This document shows positions 24,723 to 37,053 of a stretch of DNA of 64,000 bases, one piece after another. The stretch is from Heliocidaris tuberculata (taxonomy: Eukaryota; Echinodermata; Echinoidea; Camarodonta; Echinometridae). How positions within the stretch are numbered: position 1 is the stretch's first letter; the number at the start of each line of letters is the position of its first letter. The position numbers and the translations under genes were made by a program. A model generated the notes under the pieces. The model did no database searches. It worked only from the letters and a program-made list of their open reading frames with translations, and was not told the DNA's origin. The stretch spans positions 1,128,784 through 1,192,783 of the forward strand of contig CM046839.1 of the NCBI GenBank assembly GCA_025618425.1, written 5' to 3'.

Positions 24723-26090
24723 GTTGCATGTATGATTGAATATTTTCTTTAGAGAAAATGAAAATTAATGAATTTGGGGGTACAGGGCAAATGGGAGAGG
24801 AGCTCGCAAGGTACGTCACGGAGTTGCCAATTTGTGTTTGATTGATTACATCTTCATAAATCCATAACTTTCTCGTATTTTGCTCAAACATTCACTGATC
24901 TGTTTCTTTAATTTTCTGCTTCTTTTAAAGTTCCAGTAAACTAGGAGAATTACATAGCGCCATCTTTTGACAAGATTTATACACCGTCTGTGCGTCTGGT
25001 TTTCCCATCATGCACCATTCTCCCCCCGTTAGAAGCTTAGAATGTGCGTGCAGGCAATTTTATACTTTTGCAAGTCAAAAGTAATAGTCGAAATAGAAAA
25101 GTTGTTTATTTCCAAGCGAATTATTTGTTAAAATTCAAAATGAGATACAAATAACCTCTGATCATAATCATATTTGCATGAAATAGACGAGACTGATGAT
25201 AATTAAGATACTAAAAATACCAAGTTGAACAAAAGGTCTGAATATATACTCTATTAGCGCGGGTAAATTTATTCAGTGACAATAAGAATCGTACCTATAC
25301 TAATAATACACTAATTTTGTTGCAAACATTACAAATCTTCTTTTTCTTCTTTGTATAAAAAAATGAAAAAACAAGTAACAGTGAACACATTATTTTTTCT
25401 TATTTAGTTCGGTACAAGAACAAAAATTATGTTGCGATGAAAATTACTTGTGCAGCATCGACGTCTACTACTAGCGTTTGCATAGTATGATCGTCTGCTA
25501 ATGCTATATCGTATTCAGCTCAAACAAATCTATCTTAGAATTCATCATGTCGAGAGTGAAACTGAGTAGTTCATGGGCAGGGTGGCAGGTGTCGAAAGGG
25601 GTTCATGATGAGTTCATTAGCATTTCGTTTATTATGCCTCGCTCTTTTGTATACCCTTTGCTATAACCCTTTCAAGACAATTGACCACATTTTGTGGTTT
25701 GGCTTAATAACTTTTGATAAAAAGCTCTAAAAATTATACCAGATGCATGAGTAGAAAGAGCAAAAATTTCTGCACTCACTGTGTCCATTTTTGTTACATG
25801 ACCATATTGTGTTCGATGCCAGGAATTTAAAAAAGGAGATTAAGCTTTAAAATCCTTAAATTGGCAACATATTGAGAGATTCAAAATCATTGTTTTTTTT
25901 TATCGAAATTGGCCATTTTTCCAACTTTTCGACAGAGTTTCTAACCATGTATAATGTTTTCAAAGACATTACATTTTATTAGAACCATGTAGCACTAACA
26001 GAAAAATATTATTGTTGCCAATTTGAAGAAAAAAATGTGATCAATTTAGCCCTTAAATAATTCCTGTCCTGAAAGAGATAATGCTTTAGC
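24723..26090. other. Intergenic, no gene seen
   Basis: AT-rich sequence between the hAT element and the minisatellite. A segment at 24840-24940 (CATAACTTTCTCGTATTTTG) resembles one arm of the foldback element at 40.56-41.14 kb. A reading frame of 77 codons elsewhere has no recognisable domain. Confidence 0.45.
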
Positions 26091-26100
26091 CCGTATCCGG

Positions 26101-26755
26101 ATACCTACCCCCTGGACAACCACCCCCGGGTAACCACCCCTAGGATAACCACCCTCTAGGACAACTACCCCCTAGGACAACTACCCCCTAGGGCAACCAC
26201 CCCCTAGGACGACTACCCCGCCGGGACAATTACCCTCCAGGATGATTACCCCCCGGACAACTACCCCCAGACAACTACCCCCTAGGGCAACCACCCTCTA
26301 GGACAACTACCCCCCGGACAACTACCCCCTGGACAACTACCCTCTAGGACAACTACCCCCGGACAACTACCCCCGGACAACTACCCCCGGACAGCTACCC
26401 CTGGACAGCTACCCCTGGACAGCTACCCCCCGGACAACTATCCCCCGGACAACTACCCCCTAGGCAACTACCCTCTAGGACAACTACCCCCCGGACAACT
26501 ACCCCCCGGACAACTAACCCCCCCCCCCCCCCCCGACAGCTACCCCCGACAGCTACCTCCCGACAGCTACCCCCCGGACAGCTACTCCCCGGTCAATTAT
26601 CCCCTGGACAACTACCCCCCTGGCAACTACCCTCTAGGAAACCACCCTCTAGGACAACTACCCCTCGGACAACTACCCCCTGGACAACTACCCCCTAGGG
26701 CAACCACCCTCTAGGACAATTAACTACCCCCAGGACAACCTACCTCTAAGAAAAG
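26101..26755. repeat. C-rich minisatellite array 1 (16-17-bp unit)
   Basis: About 40 units of the form GGACAACTACCCCCTA with variants ending CCGG, CTGG or CTAGG. The same unit occurs inverted at 28440-30612. The outer end reads CTACCCCCTGGACAACCACC, matching the reverse complement of the outer end of array 2. Confidence 0.97.
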
Positions 26756-28439
26756 TACCCCAAATTGGACTTAACATCACATTGAACAAGATTGTGCTTG
26801 TTCGCTACGCTTGCTCGCCAAAATAGAATTAATATGGCCTTTAGCAAAATTTCTTCCCCGACCTGCAGCAATAAAACCCAGATAATATACCAAATTTTAT
26901 CAACAGAGAAGTGTTTGTTTTCGCTCATGCTTGCTCGCTTAATTGTTCCTGCTCCAATTTCCAAAAATAAAACCTAGTTTATCACATTAAAAAAACAACA
27001 ACAAAAACTAGTTTATGTATACTAACTATCATTCAAAAAAAAAAAAGAAAATTTGTTTTGTTTTGTTTTTGCTTTTGTTTGGGGGGGGGGGGGGGGGGGT
27101 TGCTCGCTCGCTACGCTTGCTGGCCGAAATGGAAGTACCACTAAAAGCACATTGAATACGACTGAATACTCGTACTCTTAATTGTAAAATATTGCCTTAG
27201 ATTTCTTCAATGCATGAAGGCAGGTATTCCCCATGTGCAATATCATTTTCATAGTTATATTACTATTATTTTGGTATATTAAATTGTTATTGATAACGTT
27301 ATTCATAAAATTATTATTGTTTTTATTTTCATCCTTATATTTCAAACATATCATTGTTATAAAATATATCGAAAATAACTTTACCACTTTTCATCAGGAT
27401 GGGGTGAGACTGCTTCTCCCCTCTCCACCCCCCCCCCTCTCTCTCTGTTTCTCTCTCACTCTCCACGTTCTCAACTTCTGTCTGGAAAGTGGTGTTATCA
27501 TGGTCATTATAATAATTGTATTGGATTTTTCCCTGAGAATGTACAAAAAAAGCAACAAAGTTTGAATAAAAGAGATTTCATCTGATTTTATATATCATGT
27601 TCAAGACTCTTCTTCACTTTTCTAGAATGACGCATCATTTGAAGAAAATTAGATGTTTGTAGACGTTGATTAGAGGTGTGTGTGTGTGGGGGGGGGGTGT
27701 GGATGGGTGTTAGATTGAATGTGAATGATATGGGAGGGGTATATGCTTATGGGTGTTTTTTGAATGACAAAACGTGCCTTGTGTTTGTCAAACAAGATCA
27801 CGTTGGCAAATTATTTCAACCACCCCCCCCTCCTCGATACGGATTTACGCCACTGATACATAGGCTAGTTATACTCACTCAAACCCTTGGTTGTAACCCC
27901 CAAATTTCCAAAAGATCTTACTGTGGGAGAGCAATCTTTTATACCCTTCCCAGCTGGTATCTAATATTGAATATATCAAAGAAATTCTCAGAACGTTACC
28001 TTCGAAAAAAAAACACACACAAAAAAACAGAATTTTCCGCCCAAATTTGATTGAAAAATTCAACAGTACAATGCACCATCAAACACCGAGTTTAAACACT
28101 CAACTTTTATAACAAAAATGTAACACCAGGGGAAATCTCACCCCCCCCCCCCGCCGTGTTCATGGGTATAGACACATTTAACTCACGTGGTGAGGTGAAT
28201 TTTTACATTACAATGCACCAAAATCCTTCTATTTATAACCAGATTTCCAAAAAGTTCTTAGTGTGGGAGGTAGATATCCCCTCCCCTGGATACTCATTAT
28301 ATCCTTACTGATTGTTGGTCACCCCCCCCCCCCTCCACGTCCTCCCTTGGCCGAAATCAGTTTAAATGCCATCGAGTACCTGGGAGTTGTAACTACTTGG
28401 GGGGATAGTTGACCTACATGCCATGGGTGAGAGTATGTT
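26756..28439. other. Spacer between the inverted minisatellite arrays
   Basis: AT-rich sequence with runs G20 (about 27080), G10 (27690), C10 (28140) and C12 (28322). Two GCTCGCTACGCTTGCT-type motifs (26800, 27100) recur. No coding exon is seen; short frames overlap low-complexity sequence. Confidence 0.5.
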
Positions 28440-30612
28440 GGTTATTGTCCGATTAATAATTACCCTAAGTCGTTAATGCCCAGGGGTAGTTATTTGGGTG
28501 GTAGTTACCTTAGGTGGTATTTGTCAAGAAGATGTCCTAAAGACTGATTGCCCTAAGGGTTAGTTGTCTGGGGATAGTTGTCCGGGGGGAAGGGGGGTAG
28601 TTGTCGTAGAGGGTGGTTGTTCTAGGAGGTACTTGTCTGGGGGTAGTTGTCCGGGGGGTATTTGTCTTCGAGGGTGGTTGTCCTAGGGGGTAGTTGTCCG
28701 GGGGAGGGGGGTAGTTGTCCGGGGGTAGTTGTCCCAGGGGGTGGTTCTCCTAGAGGGTGGTTGTCCTAGAGGGTAGTTGTCCAGGGGGTACTCTCCGGGG
28801 GGGGGGGGGGGTACTCGTCCTCGAGGGTGGTTGTCCTAGGGGGTGGTTGTCCTAGAGGGTGGTTGTCCGGGGGGGGGGGGTAGCTGTCCGGGGGGGGGGT
28901 AGTTGTCCTAGAGGGTGGTTGTCCTAGGGGGTAGTTGTCTGGGGGGGTAGTTGTCCGGGGGGGGGGTAGTTGTCCTAGAGGGTGGTTGTCCTAGGGGGTA
29001 GTTAGTCGGGGGGTAATCATCCTAGAGAGTAATTGTCCCGGGGGGGTAGTCGTCTTAGATGGTGGTTGCCCTAGGGGGTAGTTGTCCTAGAGGGTGGTAA
29101 TCCTAGGGGTGGTTATCCGGGGGGTGGTTGTCCTAGAGGGTGGTTGTCCTAGGGGGTAGTTGTCTGGGGAGGTAGTTGTCCGGGGGGGGGGGGTAGTTGT
29201 CCTAGAGGGTGGTTGTCCTAGGGGGTAGTTAGTCGGGGGGTAATCATCCTAGAGGGTAATTGTCCCGGGGGGTAGTCGTCTTAGATGGTGGTTGCCCTAG
29301 GGGGTAGTTGTCCTAGAGGGTGGTAATCCTAGGGGTGGTTATCCGGGGGGTGGTTGTCCTAGAGGGTGGTTGTCCTAGGGGGTAGTTGTCTGGGGAGGTA
29401 GTTGTCCGGGGGGGGGGGTAGTTGTCCTAGAGGGTGGTTGTCCTAGGGGGTAGTTAGTCGGGGGGTAATCATCCTAGAGGGTAATTGTCCCGGGGGGTAG
29501 TCGTCTTAGATGGTGGTTGCCCTAGGGGGTAGTTGTCCTAGAGGGTGGTAATCCTAGGGGTGGTTATCCGGGGGGTGGTTGTCCTAGGGGGTAGTTAGTC
29601 GGGGGGGGGGGGGTAATCATCCTAGAGGGTAATTGTCCCGGGGGGGGGGTAGTCATCCTAGATGGTGGTTGCCCTAGGGAGTAGTTGTCCAGGGGGTACT
29701 CTCCGGGGGGGGGGGGGTACTTGTCCTCGAGGGTGGTTGTCCTATGGGGTAGTTGTCCGGGGGGTACTTGTCCCAGGGTGTGGTTGTCCTAGAGGGTGGT
29801 TGTCATAGAGGGTGGTTGTCCGGGGGGTAGCTATCCGGGGGGGGGTAGTTGTCCTAGAGGGTGGTTGTCCTAGGGGGTAGTTGTCCAGGGTAATACTCTC
29901 CGGGGGGGGGGGTACTTGTCCTCGAGTTTGATTGTCCTAGGGGGTAGTTGTCCGGGGGGTACATGTTCCAGGGTGTGGATGTCCTAAAGGGTGGTTGTCC
30001 TAGGGGGTAGTTGTCTGGGGGGGGGTAGTTGTCCGGGGGGTAGTTGTCCTACAGGGTTGTTGTCCTAGGGGGTAATTAGTCGGGGGGGGGGGGGGTAATC
30101 ATCCTAGAGGGTAATTTGTCCCGGGGGGTAGTCGTCCTAGATGGTAGATGGTGGTTGCCCTAGGGGGTAGTTGTCCTAGAGGGTGGTAATCCTAGGGGTG
30201 GTTATCCGGGGGGTGGTTGTCCTAGGGGGTAGTTAGTCGGGGGGTAATCATCCTAGAGGGTAATTGTCCCGGGGGGGGGGGTAGTCGTCCTAGATGGTGG
30301 TTGCCCTAGGGGGTAGTTGTCCAGTGGGTACTCTCCGGGGGGGGGGGGTACTTGTCCTCGAGGTTGGTTGTCCTAGGGGGTAGTTGTCGTGGGGGGGGGT
30401 AGTTGTCCGGGGGGTAGTTGTCCTAGAGGGTGGTTTTCCTAGGGGGTAGTTAGTCGGGGGGGGGGGGTAATCATCCTAGAGGGTAATTGTCCCGGGGGGA
30501 ATAGTCGTCCTAGATGTTGGTTGCCCTAGGGGGTAGTTGTCCTAGAGGGTGGTAATCCTAGGGGTGGTTATCCGGGGGGTGGTTGTCCAGGGGGTAGGTG
30601 TCCTAGAACCGC
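28440..30612. repeat. G-rich minisatellite array 2 with 225-bp higher-order repeat
   Basis: About 130 units of GGGGGTAGTTGTCCTA type. A set of variant units recurs every 225-226 bp: TAGTCGTCTTAG starts at 29047, 29273 and 29498, each in the same local order. Further partial copies follow to 30560. It is the same family as array 1 in opposite orientation. Confidence 0.97.
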
Positions 30613-30775
30613 TTTAGGCAGGTGCAAGCATGTTTTAGGTTTGCTACATTATAAGTGCTAGTGAGAGTTGTGTGAAGGAAAATCAGGGCAGATCTCATTT
30701 AATATAATCTCTGTGTGGAGAGAGGTTGAGCTCCTTTTCTTCCTTCATATATGAGAGGCTGTCGACTTGTACTGT

Positions 30776-31612
30776 GACCAAGGAGCTTCAAGAGCTGGAT
30801 TCACATGTAGCTCATTCCCTTTGAACCATGTTCGATGCCGCCAAGGAAAAATATGTCAGGCATATGCTTAACTGGATCTTCCATGCAGATAAGAAGACAA
30901 AAAGATTCCTGCCTGGCTGCAAATTTACGGGCCATTTTCAAAGGAAAATATGCTTTTGTAATGATAATTACTTTTCGCTATCACTAGTGTGATGATATGA
31001 GCAGTTCACAGTGCTTACCTTTACTGGGGCAAGCGAAAAGAAATTGTACAAAATTCCCTGATATATGAATCAAAATTGCGCGACTGGGCATGTGTGGGCA
31101 CTTTTGTATTCAATTTTACCATATGTGAAAATTTCACTTTGTTTTTTCAAATAAAAAGTGAAATATTCTCGATATTTCATTTGTGACAAAAATCACTACT
31201 CAAGCTTTCCCGTGAAGTTGGCGGCATCGAACATCGGACACAGTGGCGTAGCTAGGATTTTTTACAAGGGGGGGGGGGGGGCAAATTCTGCTTAAAGGGA
31301 GACCCGTATTTTTTTCTTCTCTCGCCAGCGCTCCAAAAAGTCGTTCAGTGGGGGGGGGGGGGATTTATCACATATTTTCCTCCATAATTCTCTGACAAGG
31401 AAAAAAAAAAAAAAAAAAAAAAATCGAGGAAAAGTTGTCAGGGGGGGGGGGCACTCTGCCCCCCTGCCCCCCCCCCCTCTCAGCTACGCTAGTGATCGGA
31501 CATCAAAGGCTACAGTGCACCTGTAGATTCTTTTGTGCATCCTTAGAAAGGAGCAGCTGCTCGTGATGATTTGTTGCCAGTTGGAACTCCAGCTCTTGAA
31601 GCTCCTTGCTGT
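30776..31612. repeat. Inverted repeat arms around a hAT insertion
   Basis: GGAGCTTCAAGAGCTGGA at 30781 pairs with its inverse at about 31591-31608, and TTCGATGCCGCCAA at 30830 pairs with GGCGGCATCGAA at 31221. The structure looks like an old foldback element, split by the hAT MITE at 31241. Confidence 0.6.
31241..31494. mobile_element. hAT-type MITE, 254 bp, with perfect 8-bp TSD
   Basis: Left end is CAGTGGCGTAGCTAGG and right end is CAGCTACGCTAGTG. ATCGGACA flanks both sides (31233-31240 and 31495-31502). Confidence 0.9.
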
Positions 31613-31974
31613 GACTGGATGTAATTTCAAGGCCTATGGTCTCCCGGCCCCACTGGCAAGCATTTCAGGATATCAAGGAACCTTTCTCTGGCTGCTCGCC
31701 GTACCGCACACCAACAGCATAACACCAAAAACCAGAATACATAAATATCCCTAAGGTGAATTATTTTCCAAATACTTTGTAGAAGTAAGGACTTACAGAA
31801 TGATATGGTGTGTAGAATCATGAAGGATACATTGTTTTTTTGTTGTTGTTGTTTTGTATTTTCGAATATGTAATAAGAGGGCACAAACTTACATTATGTG
31901 CATTCTTTATACAATATAATTCCGGCAAGGAAATACCATAATATTGTTTCTTTTAAATTTTGACACTTTAAAAA

Positions 31975-32218
31975 GACGTGTCTTTTGTCTCCTGAAATCA
32001 ACTTGTAAATCAATAAAGTTCAGTTTTTATGCATGTATGTATTGGTCACTAGGCAAACATGTTGGACGTTAGATTTTGAAGTGTACAATCGTGTTTGACG
32101 TGTCTTTTGTCTGCTGAAATCAACTTGTAAATCAATAAAGTTAAGTTTTTATGCATGTATGTATTGGTCACTAGGCAAGCATGTTGAACGTTAGATTTTG
32201 AAGTGTACAATCGTGTTT
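31975..32218. repeat. Exact-order tandem duplication, 122-bp unit x2
   Basis: GACGTGTCTTTTGTCT to CGTGTTTGA occurs at 31975 and again at 32097 with only a few substitutions. It contains CAATAAAGTT in each copy. Confidence 0.95.
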
Positions 32219-32327
32219 GAAAGCAGTAAGGACAATAAATCTATAATGAGAGGGAATATTTTTTAGAATCTGTTTTTTTTTTTTTTTTATATATATAGGC
32301 CTACAGTTGCATCTACGTCCACTGCTT

Positions 32328-33250
32328 AGCTAAAGCCTCGGTCACAAATACCATTAAGAACTGCTACGAACGCGGTAAGAACGATTTTTAGACCATTTCG
32401 TAAGATCTTCTCAAGAAGGCCGTACGAAACCAGCGTTCGTAGACCGTTCGTAGACTGTTCGTAAGTTCGCATGGTTGGTGGTCTTGTCCAAGATTGTTTT
32501 CAACGTCGTGCGAAACCCCCCCTTCGTGAGGCGGCCGTACGAACGTCGTAAGAACATCGTAAGAACCACGCAAGATTTTGTAGGGTCGAGAGAAAATTCT
32601 AGAAGCCTTAAATTCTTACGATGATCGTAAGAAGCCTTAAATTGTTCATAGGGGGCTCTTACGGCGTTCGTAAAAACGCCTTACGAACGGAGATTCGTAC
32701 GGTGCTCTTGCGAATGACTCTTGGCGTTTGTAAGGCGTTCGTAATGTGCTCGTAAGGCGTAGATACACAATTTGTGCAATTGTTGAGTTTTAGGGGGTAT
32801 AAAGCACTATTGCCATCGTGAAAGTATCAAACTTTCAACAGTCACAGAATTTTCGACAATACACGGCAGCGCCTCTTTGCAACCCGACAAAATATACAAA
32901 AAATCGTAAGATCTTCTTACGAATGACTTGAGAGTGCCGTGAGTTGCACGTACGACCATCTAGCGACAACAAAAATCGTAAGATGGCCGTAAGTCTGACG
33001 AAAGAATAACTCAAGGCATTCTTACGAAAAACATACGAACTCTAAGGCCATTGTATAACCGAAAACACTTCGTTTCTCAAGAAGGTCTAAAGTCGTTCTG
33101 GCGAATTCAACGGTGTTCATACGAACTTCGTAAGAAGGCCGTAAGACTCTATGCTCCATCTACGAATCTCTACGAACTCCGGAATTCGTACGAACAGTGA
33201 GATTTGTACGAACGCATCGTTCGTACGAACCTTTGTGACCGTAGCTTAAG
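32328..33250. mobile_element. Non-autonomous TIR element full of TTCGTA/TACGAA motifs, about 0.92 kb
   Basis: Ends GCCTCGGTCACAAA and TTTGTGACCGTAGC are inverted. The interior is a dense mix of TTCGTACGAAC, GTAAGAAC and CTTACGA motifs in both orientations, so it can fold extensively. The flanks share AGCTA, a possible short target duplication. Confidence 0.7.
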
Positions 33251-33805
33251 CTAGTCAACTTCTGGCAAAGACGCAGGCCAGGCTCCTTAATTGTCATCAC
33301 AGTCCACTTCGAGCCGTACTCAACTACAATGTCACAATTTACTTTAATGTAGCGTTCGTCTTCGATGTCGTTTCTTCTTCGACGTCCTGATCGTCTTCCA
33401 TGACATCGGGTTACACCAGGCCTAGTTCTCAGCGTTCTTCATCGCAACTCTTTTCCAAGCAAGGTTGTGTCAACCAGTGAACTTGGACGCTGGCATCGGT
33501 AGAGCTTGGTTCTACATTTTCCCTGCACTCCTCTTCGAAAGTAGGAATCCAAACAGTTAACGTGTTTACTGTTTATATTTCTTAATCAGCCTCAAGATAA
33601 GTCGTTTTGACCCCCTCCCTCCCCCCCCAAAAAAAGAAAACAAAAAGAAAAAAGAGAAAGATGAATAAATACAGGAACAGACGAAAAAGTGTTAGGGGAA
33701 AAGGAGACAAAAATTAATAAATGGATAATTCATTGCTATAAATTTAACTAGTCGCTGACAAGTTTCCCAAGAAACTGATTTTCCCCCATGCCTTCTGCGA
33801 ATTTT

Positions 33806-34094
33806 GTAATAATAGTAATAGCAACATTTATATTGCGCACATATCCATCCCAGGGGATGCTCAAGGCGCCTACAAAGTCCTACTATTACCCTGGCTTTAG
33901 CCGAGCTGCCCTAAGGCGCTGAAAGCATTCAAGGAATAAATTCCTACCAGGTGCCCATTTGCTACACCTGGGTGGAGAGTGGCAAAAGTAGATTAGGATC
34001 TTGCCGAAGGACATTAGTGCAACGGCGGGACTTGAACCGGGAACCATGTGATCCACAGTCGTGGGACATATCCACTAGACCACGACACCTTGTA
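33806..34094 (-). mobile_element. tRNA-derived SINE 1
   Basis: On the minus strand the head has a Pol III A box TGGTCTAGTGGA (34082-34071) and B box GGTTCAAGTCC (34038-34028). It is followed by a core with GTCCTTCGGCAAGATCC and CTCCACCCAGGTG, and a (TATTAC)n-like tail. It shares the core with SINE 2. Confidence 0.8.
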
Positions 34095-34428
34095 TTGATA
34101 ATATATAGCCTTTCTTTTCATATACATTAAGGATTTTTATCAATTTTTATCGATGTAAACGCTATAAAAAACAGTTATGTATACAATAAAGTCATTTCAT
34201 TTTATTGTAAGGGATATTTTGGCAGATAAGTATAAAAATAACTAACCTTTCGCGATGCAGAAGGATATGGATATTGTCCTATAATTAATTTGTGAAAGTG
34301 TCTGCGATCTTTCTTCATCCCTCTCCATTTTCATCCTTTCTCTTCCCCTCGATCCCTTTTCTCCCTCGCTCTACTTCGATGCGACTTTTGGGAACACGTT
34401 TCTCTCTCTCTCTCTCTCTGTTATTCTA

Positions 34429-34945
34429 CAGTGTGAGTCAAAAAAAAAAAAAAAAAAAAAGAAACCCAGATTCCACCCTAAATATCACTGCAATCAGTAC
34501 ATATATATTCAATCAAAGTAACTCACCTTGCAGCCCATTATGTTTTCTTTAATTTGACACCTTGATCAATGAAATCTGACCATGGACAACTGAACAGTAG
34601 CATTTTTCCTGATTCATGTCAAATTTGCCTCTGCCCAAGTTTTGAATGAAATGGATGATCAACCCAAGGTTGGTTGAATGGTCTCCATTCCAACTTAATG
34701 CACTCACACATAACGAAAGTAACTGCTGAATACAATTCATCCCAAACTTGGGCAAAGGTGATCTGAAATGCTTTTTAAAAATGGCCAGTGCTCAGTCATC
34801 CATGATTACATTTTGGTGAGCCGCCTATCAAATTAACGGATACATCATCAACCATCATACTGTTTTGATACATTTAAGGGATTTTACTAGGTTTTTAAGA
34901 TATTGGGGCTTGAATATGGGTTTCCTTTTTTATTGACCCACACTG
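34429..34945. mobile_element. TA-flanked MITE, 517 bp
   Basis: Left end TA-CAGTGTGAGTCAAAA and right end TTGACCCACACTG-TA are inverted. The next bases (GAAACCC/GGGTTTC) pair too. Dinucleotide TA on both sides suggests a Tc1/mariner-type origin. Confidence 0.75.
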
Positions 34946-35974
34946 TATATTTTCTTTCCATCTCAATAGACCGCTTCCGTAATATATGCAAATTTTATAC
35001 ATACCTTTCAAACAAAGGTTGTTCTTGACAACCTGAAAGCTTGCCGGACATAGCACAAGTAATGTACGCAAACTGGATTCCAAGCATTGAGGCTCATTTA
35101 TAAAAATCAGGTTACTGGAATAGCTCGTCACTACGTGCTCAGAGAAGAAGACAGTTTGCATAAATTTGTATACATTACAGAACCGGTCTATTGCAACCTC
35201 TTCTCTTCTTTCATCTTCGTTTCTTTACTTCCCTTGTCTACACTCTGTTCATATCACAATCAGTGATGTCTAGTTCCAAATTCCATTCCATAGCTTCTCT
35301 TTAGGTACCTACTAAATCTGGGCTCTTTTAAAAAAGAAATGAATTCCACTACATTCCACCCTATCCCTGATTTTATTTTTTCCTTTACTGTACAATTATC
35401 AAACAGGAAAAAGAAACATCGACAAAACAGAAAGAAATTACCATTCCACTTTCATATCTTTCATTTTGCGTAAGCAAACTATATTTTACTGCAGTGCACA
35501 AACCCCACAATATGTGGGTAAAAGAAAACAATGGAGGAAACAGAGCAACAACAACAACGACAACAAGAAAAAGCATCCAGACCAGGACACAAATGTATTA
35601 AAATTTTTCGAACACCCCATTGACGTATTAATTAATTTACTAATCGAAAAGCAGCACGCGCTGAAATAATTACGCGAATGGCAGTAGGCCCCCGCATAGG
35701 CATACCCCTTGAACAAAAGTTGCTCTTAACGATGAGAAAATTGTCACTGTGTTGCCAGAGACAGCATCAATTAATCGATGCTCAATATCAGGTGAAGTGA
35801 ATAGCTCTTCCCATAGGGTTCTTGGAAAAACAAACATAAAATTAATGTGAATACATGGGTCTATTCATAATTGTAACTCTAAAATGTATGAATTTAGAAA
35901 AAAAATACGTATTTGCGAAAATTTGCATGCTAAATCTTAAGGTTAGCAGGAGCTCTAAACGTTGAAAAGATATA
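34946..35974. other. Intergenic, no gene seen
   Basis: AT-rich; short frames without recognisable domains. Confidence 0.45.
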
Positions 35975-36164
35975 CAGTGAAACCTGTCTATAAAGACCAC
36001 TCAAGAGAGACAAGAAAAGCGGTCTTTATGAGCAGGTGGTCTTTGTGTACAGGTTCCTTTAATACATGTTTCAATGGGAAACACTGTTCAAGGGAAACAA
36101 AAATTGTGGTCTTTATAGACAGGTGGTCCTTCTATACAGGTGGTCGCTAAAGCAGGTTTCACTG
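35975..36164. mobile_element. Tc1/mariner (pogo-like) MITE, 190 bp
   Basis: Ends CAGTGAAACCTGTC and CAGGTTTCACTG with TA on both sides. GGTCTTTAT/ATAAAGACC boxes repeat inside. Confidence 0.88.
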
Positions 36165-36801
36165 TATATTATTTCTAAAATAAAGATTTCATACAAAACA
36201 CACCGGGATGGGAATTAATCGCAGTCCTAGTTCTGAACTGACAAGGGTTACAATATTTAAAAAGAGATATATACACTTTGACAAAAATATGATACAAAAA
36301 AGTAGGATTATTATAAAATGAAAGCATTTTTGGACTACACTTCGATATCAACGGCTGTTCCTACTTCCTCAATAATAGCATTTTATAAAATGCTAAATTC
36401 TAACTAACACATTCCTCCACGAGGGCCCCTTTATAGAAAGAGTTACGACATGAAGTCTGTTTTTTTTTGGAAATAAAATGGAACTTTTTCTGTTGAGAAC
36501 ATGCAAGTGTTAATCGTACTTTAACAGAAATTTTATATAACAGTGGCCTTCAATTCGTGGGTTGTCGTAATAGGCCGTTTTCGTAGCGTATTCAAATTTA
36601 ATGCCTACATCTTTGTCAAGTGCCAAGTGACATATTATTTCATTGACCTATTACGAATAATTGTATTTCAATAGTCAAATAAAAGTCGATGTTGTTGGAA
36701 GTATGCATATTTGTCCGGATATTGTTCTTTATTGATTTATTCCAACACGTGGAACTACATAATCTATATAAGGTGTACATAACCCATCTACAAAATTATG
36801 T

Positions 36802-36807
36802 TTTATT
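36802..36807 (-). terminator. Gene A polyadenylation signal
   Basis: AATAAA on the minus strand, about 120 bp after the gene A stop codon. It is the nearest canonical signal in the expected position. Cleavage site not determined. Confidence 0.6.
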
Positions 36808-36925
36808 CAACAGTAATTTTTGCTACTTTAATGACCAGCTAATCTCCGTGTCTTCCTGAAATCAATGACACTGATTTTGAACAAAACTGCTTATGTTATT
36901 ACTTTCTTTTATAACGTTAGGCTTT

Positions 36926-37053
36926 TTACAACACTACTTGACACACTGTGTGGAATTCCGCATCGCAGTAATGATCCACCCAGTCATAGAACCTCCTATC
37001 CATCAGTACACAGTTCTCATTTTCGCCTCCATTTGGCTCACCGGGTCGCCAGT
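36926..37053 (-). CDS. Gene A exon 10: C-type lectin domain, second half, and stop
   Basis: A 128-nt terminal exon, acceptor TCGACCTAG. It encodes NWRPGEPNGGENENCVLMD, then YDWVDHYCD and TVCQVVL, then TAA at 36926-36928. EPN is the mannose-type calcium/sugar motif. The usual WND triplet reads WVD, so one Asn calcium ligand is replaced by Val. The protein ends four residues after the last conserved Cys. Confidence 0.9.

Noticed and set aside
26101..30612. CRISPR-like regular repeats
   Set aside because: The window is eukaryotic; units are contiguous 16-bp minisatellites without unique spacers.
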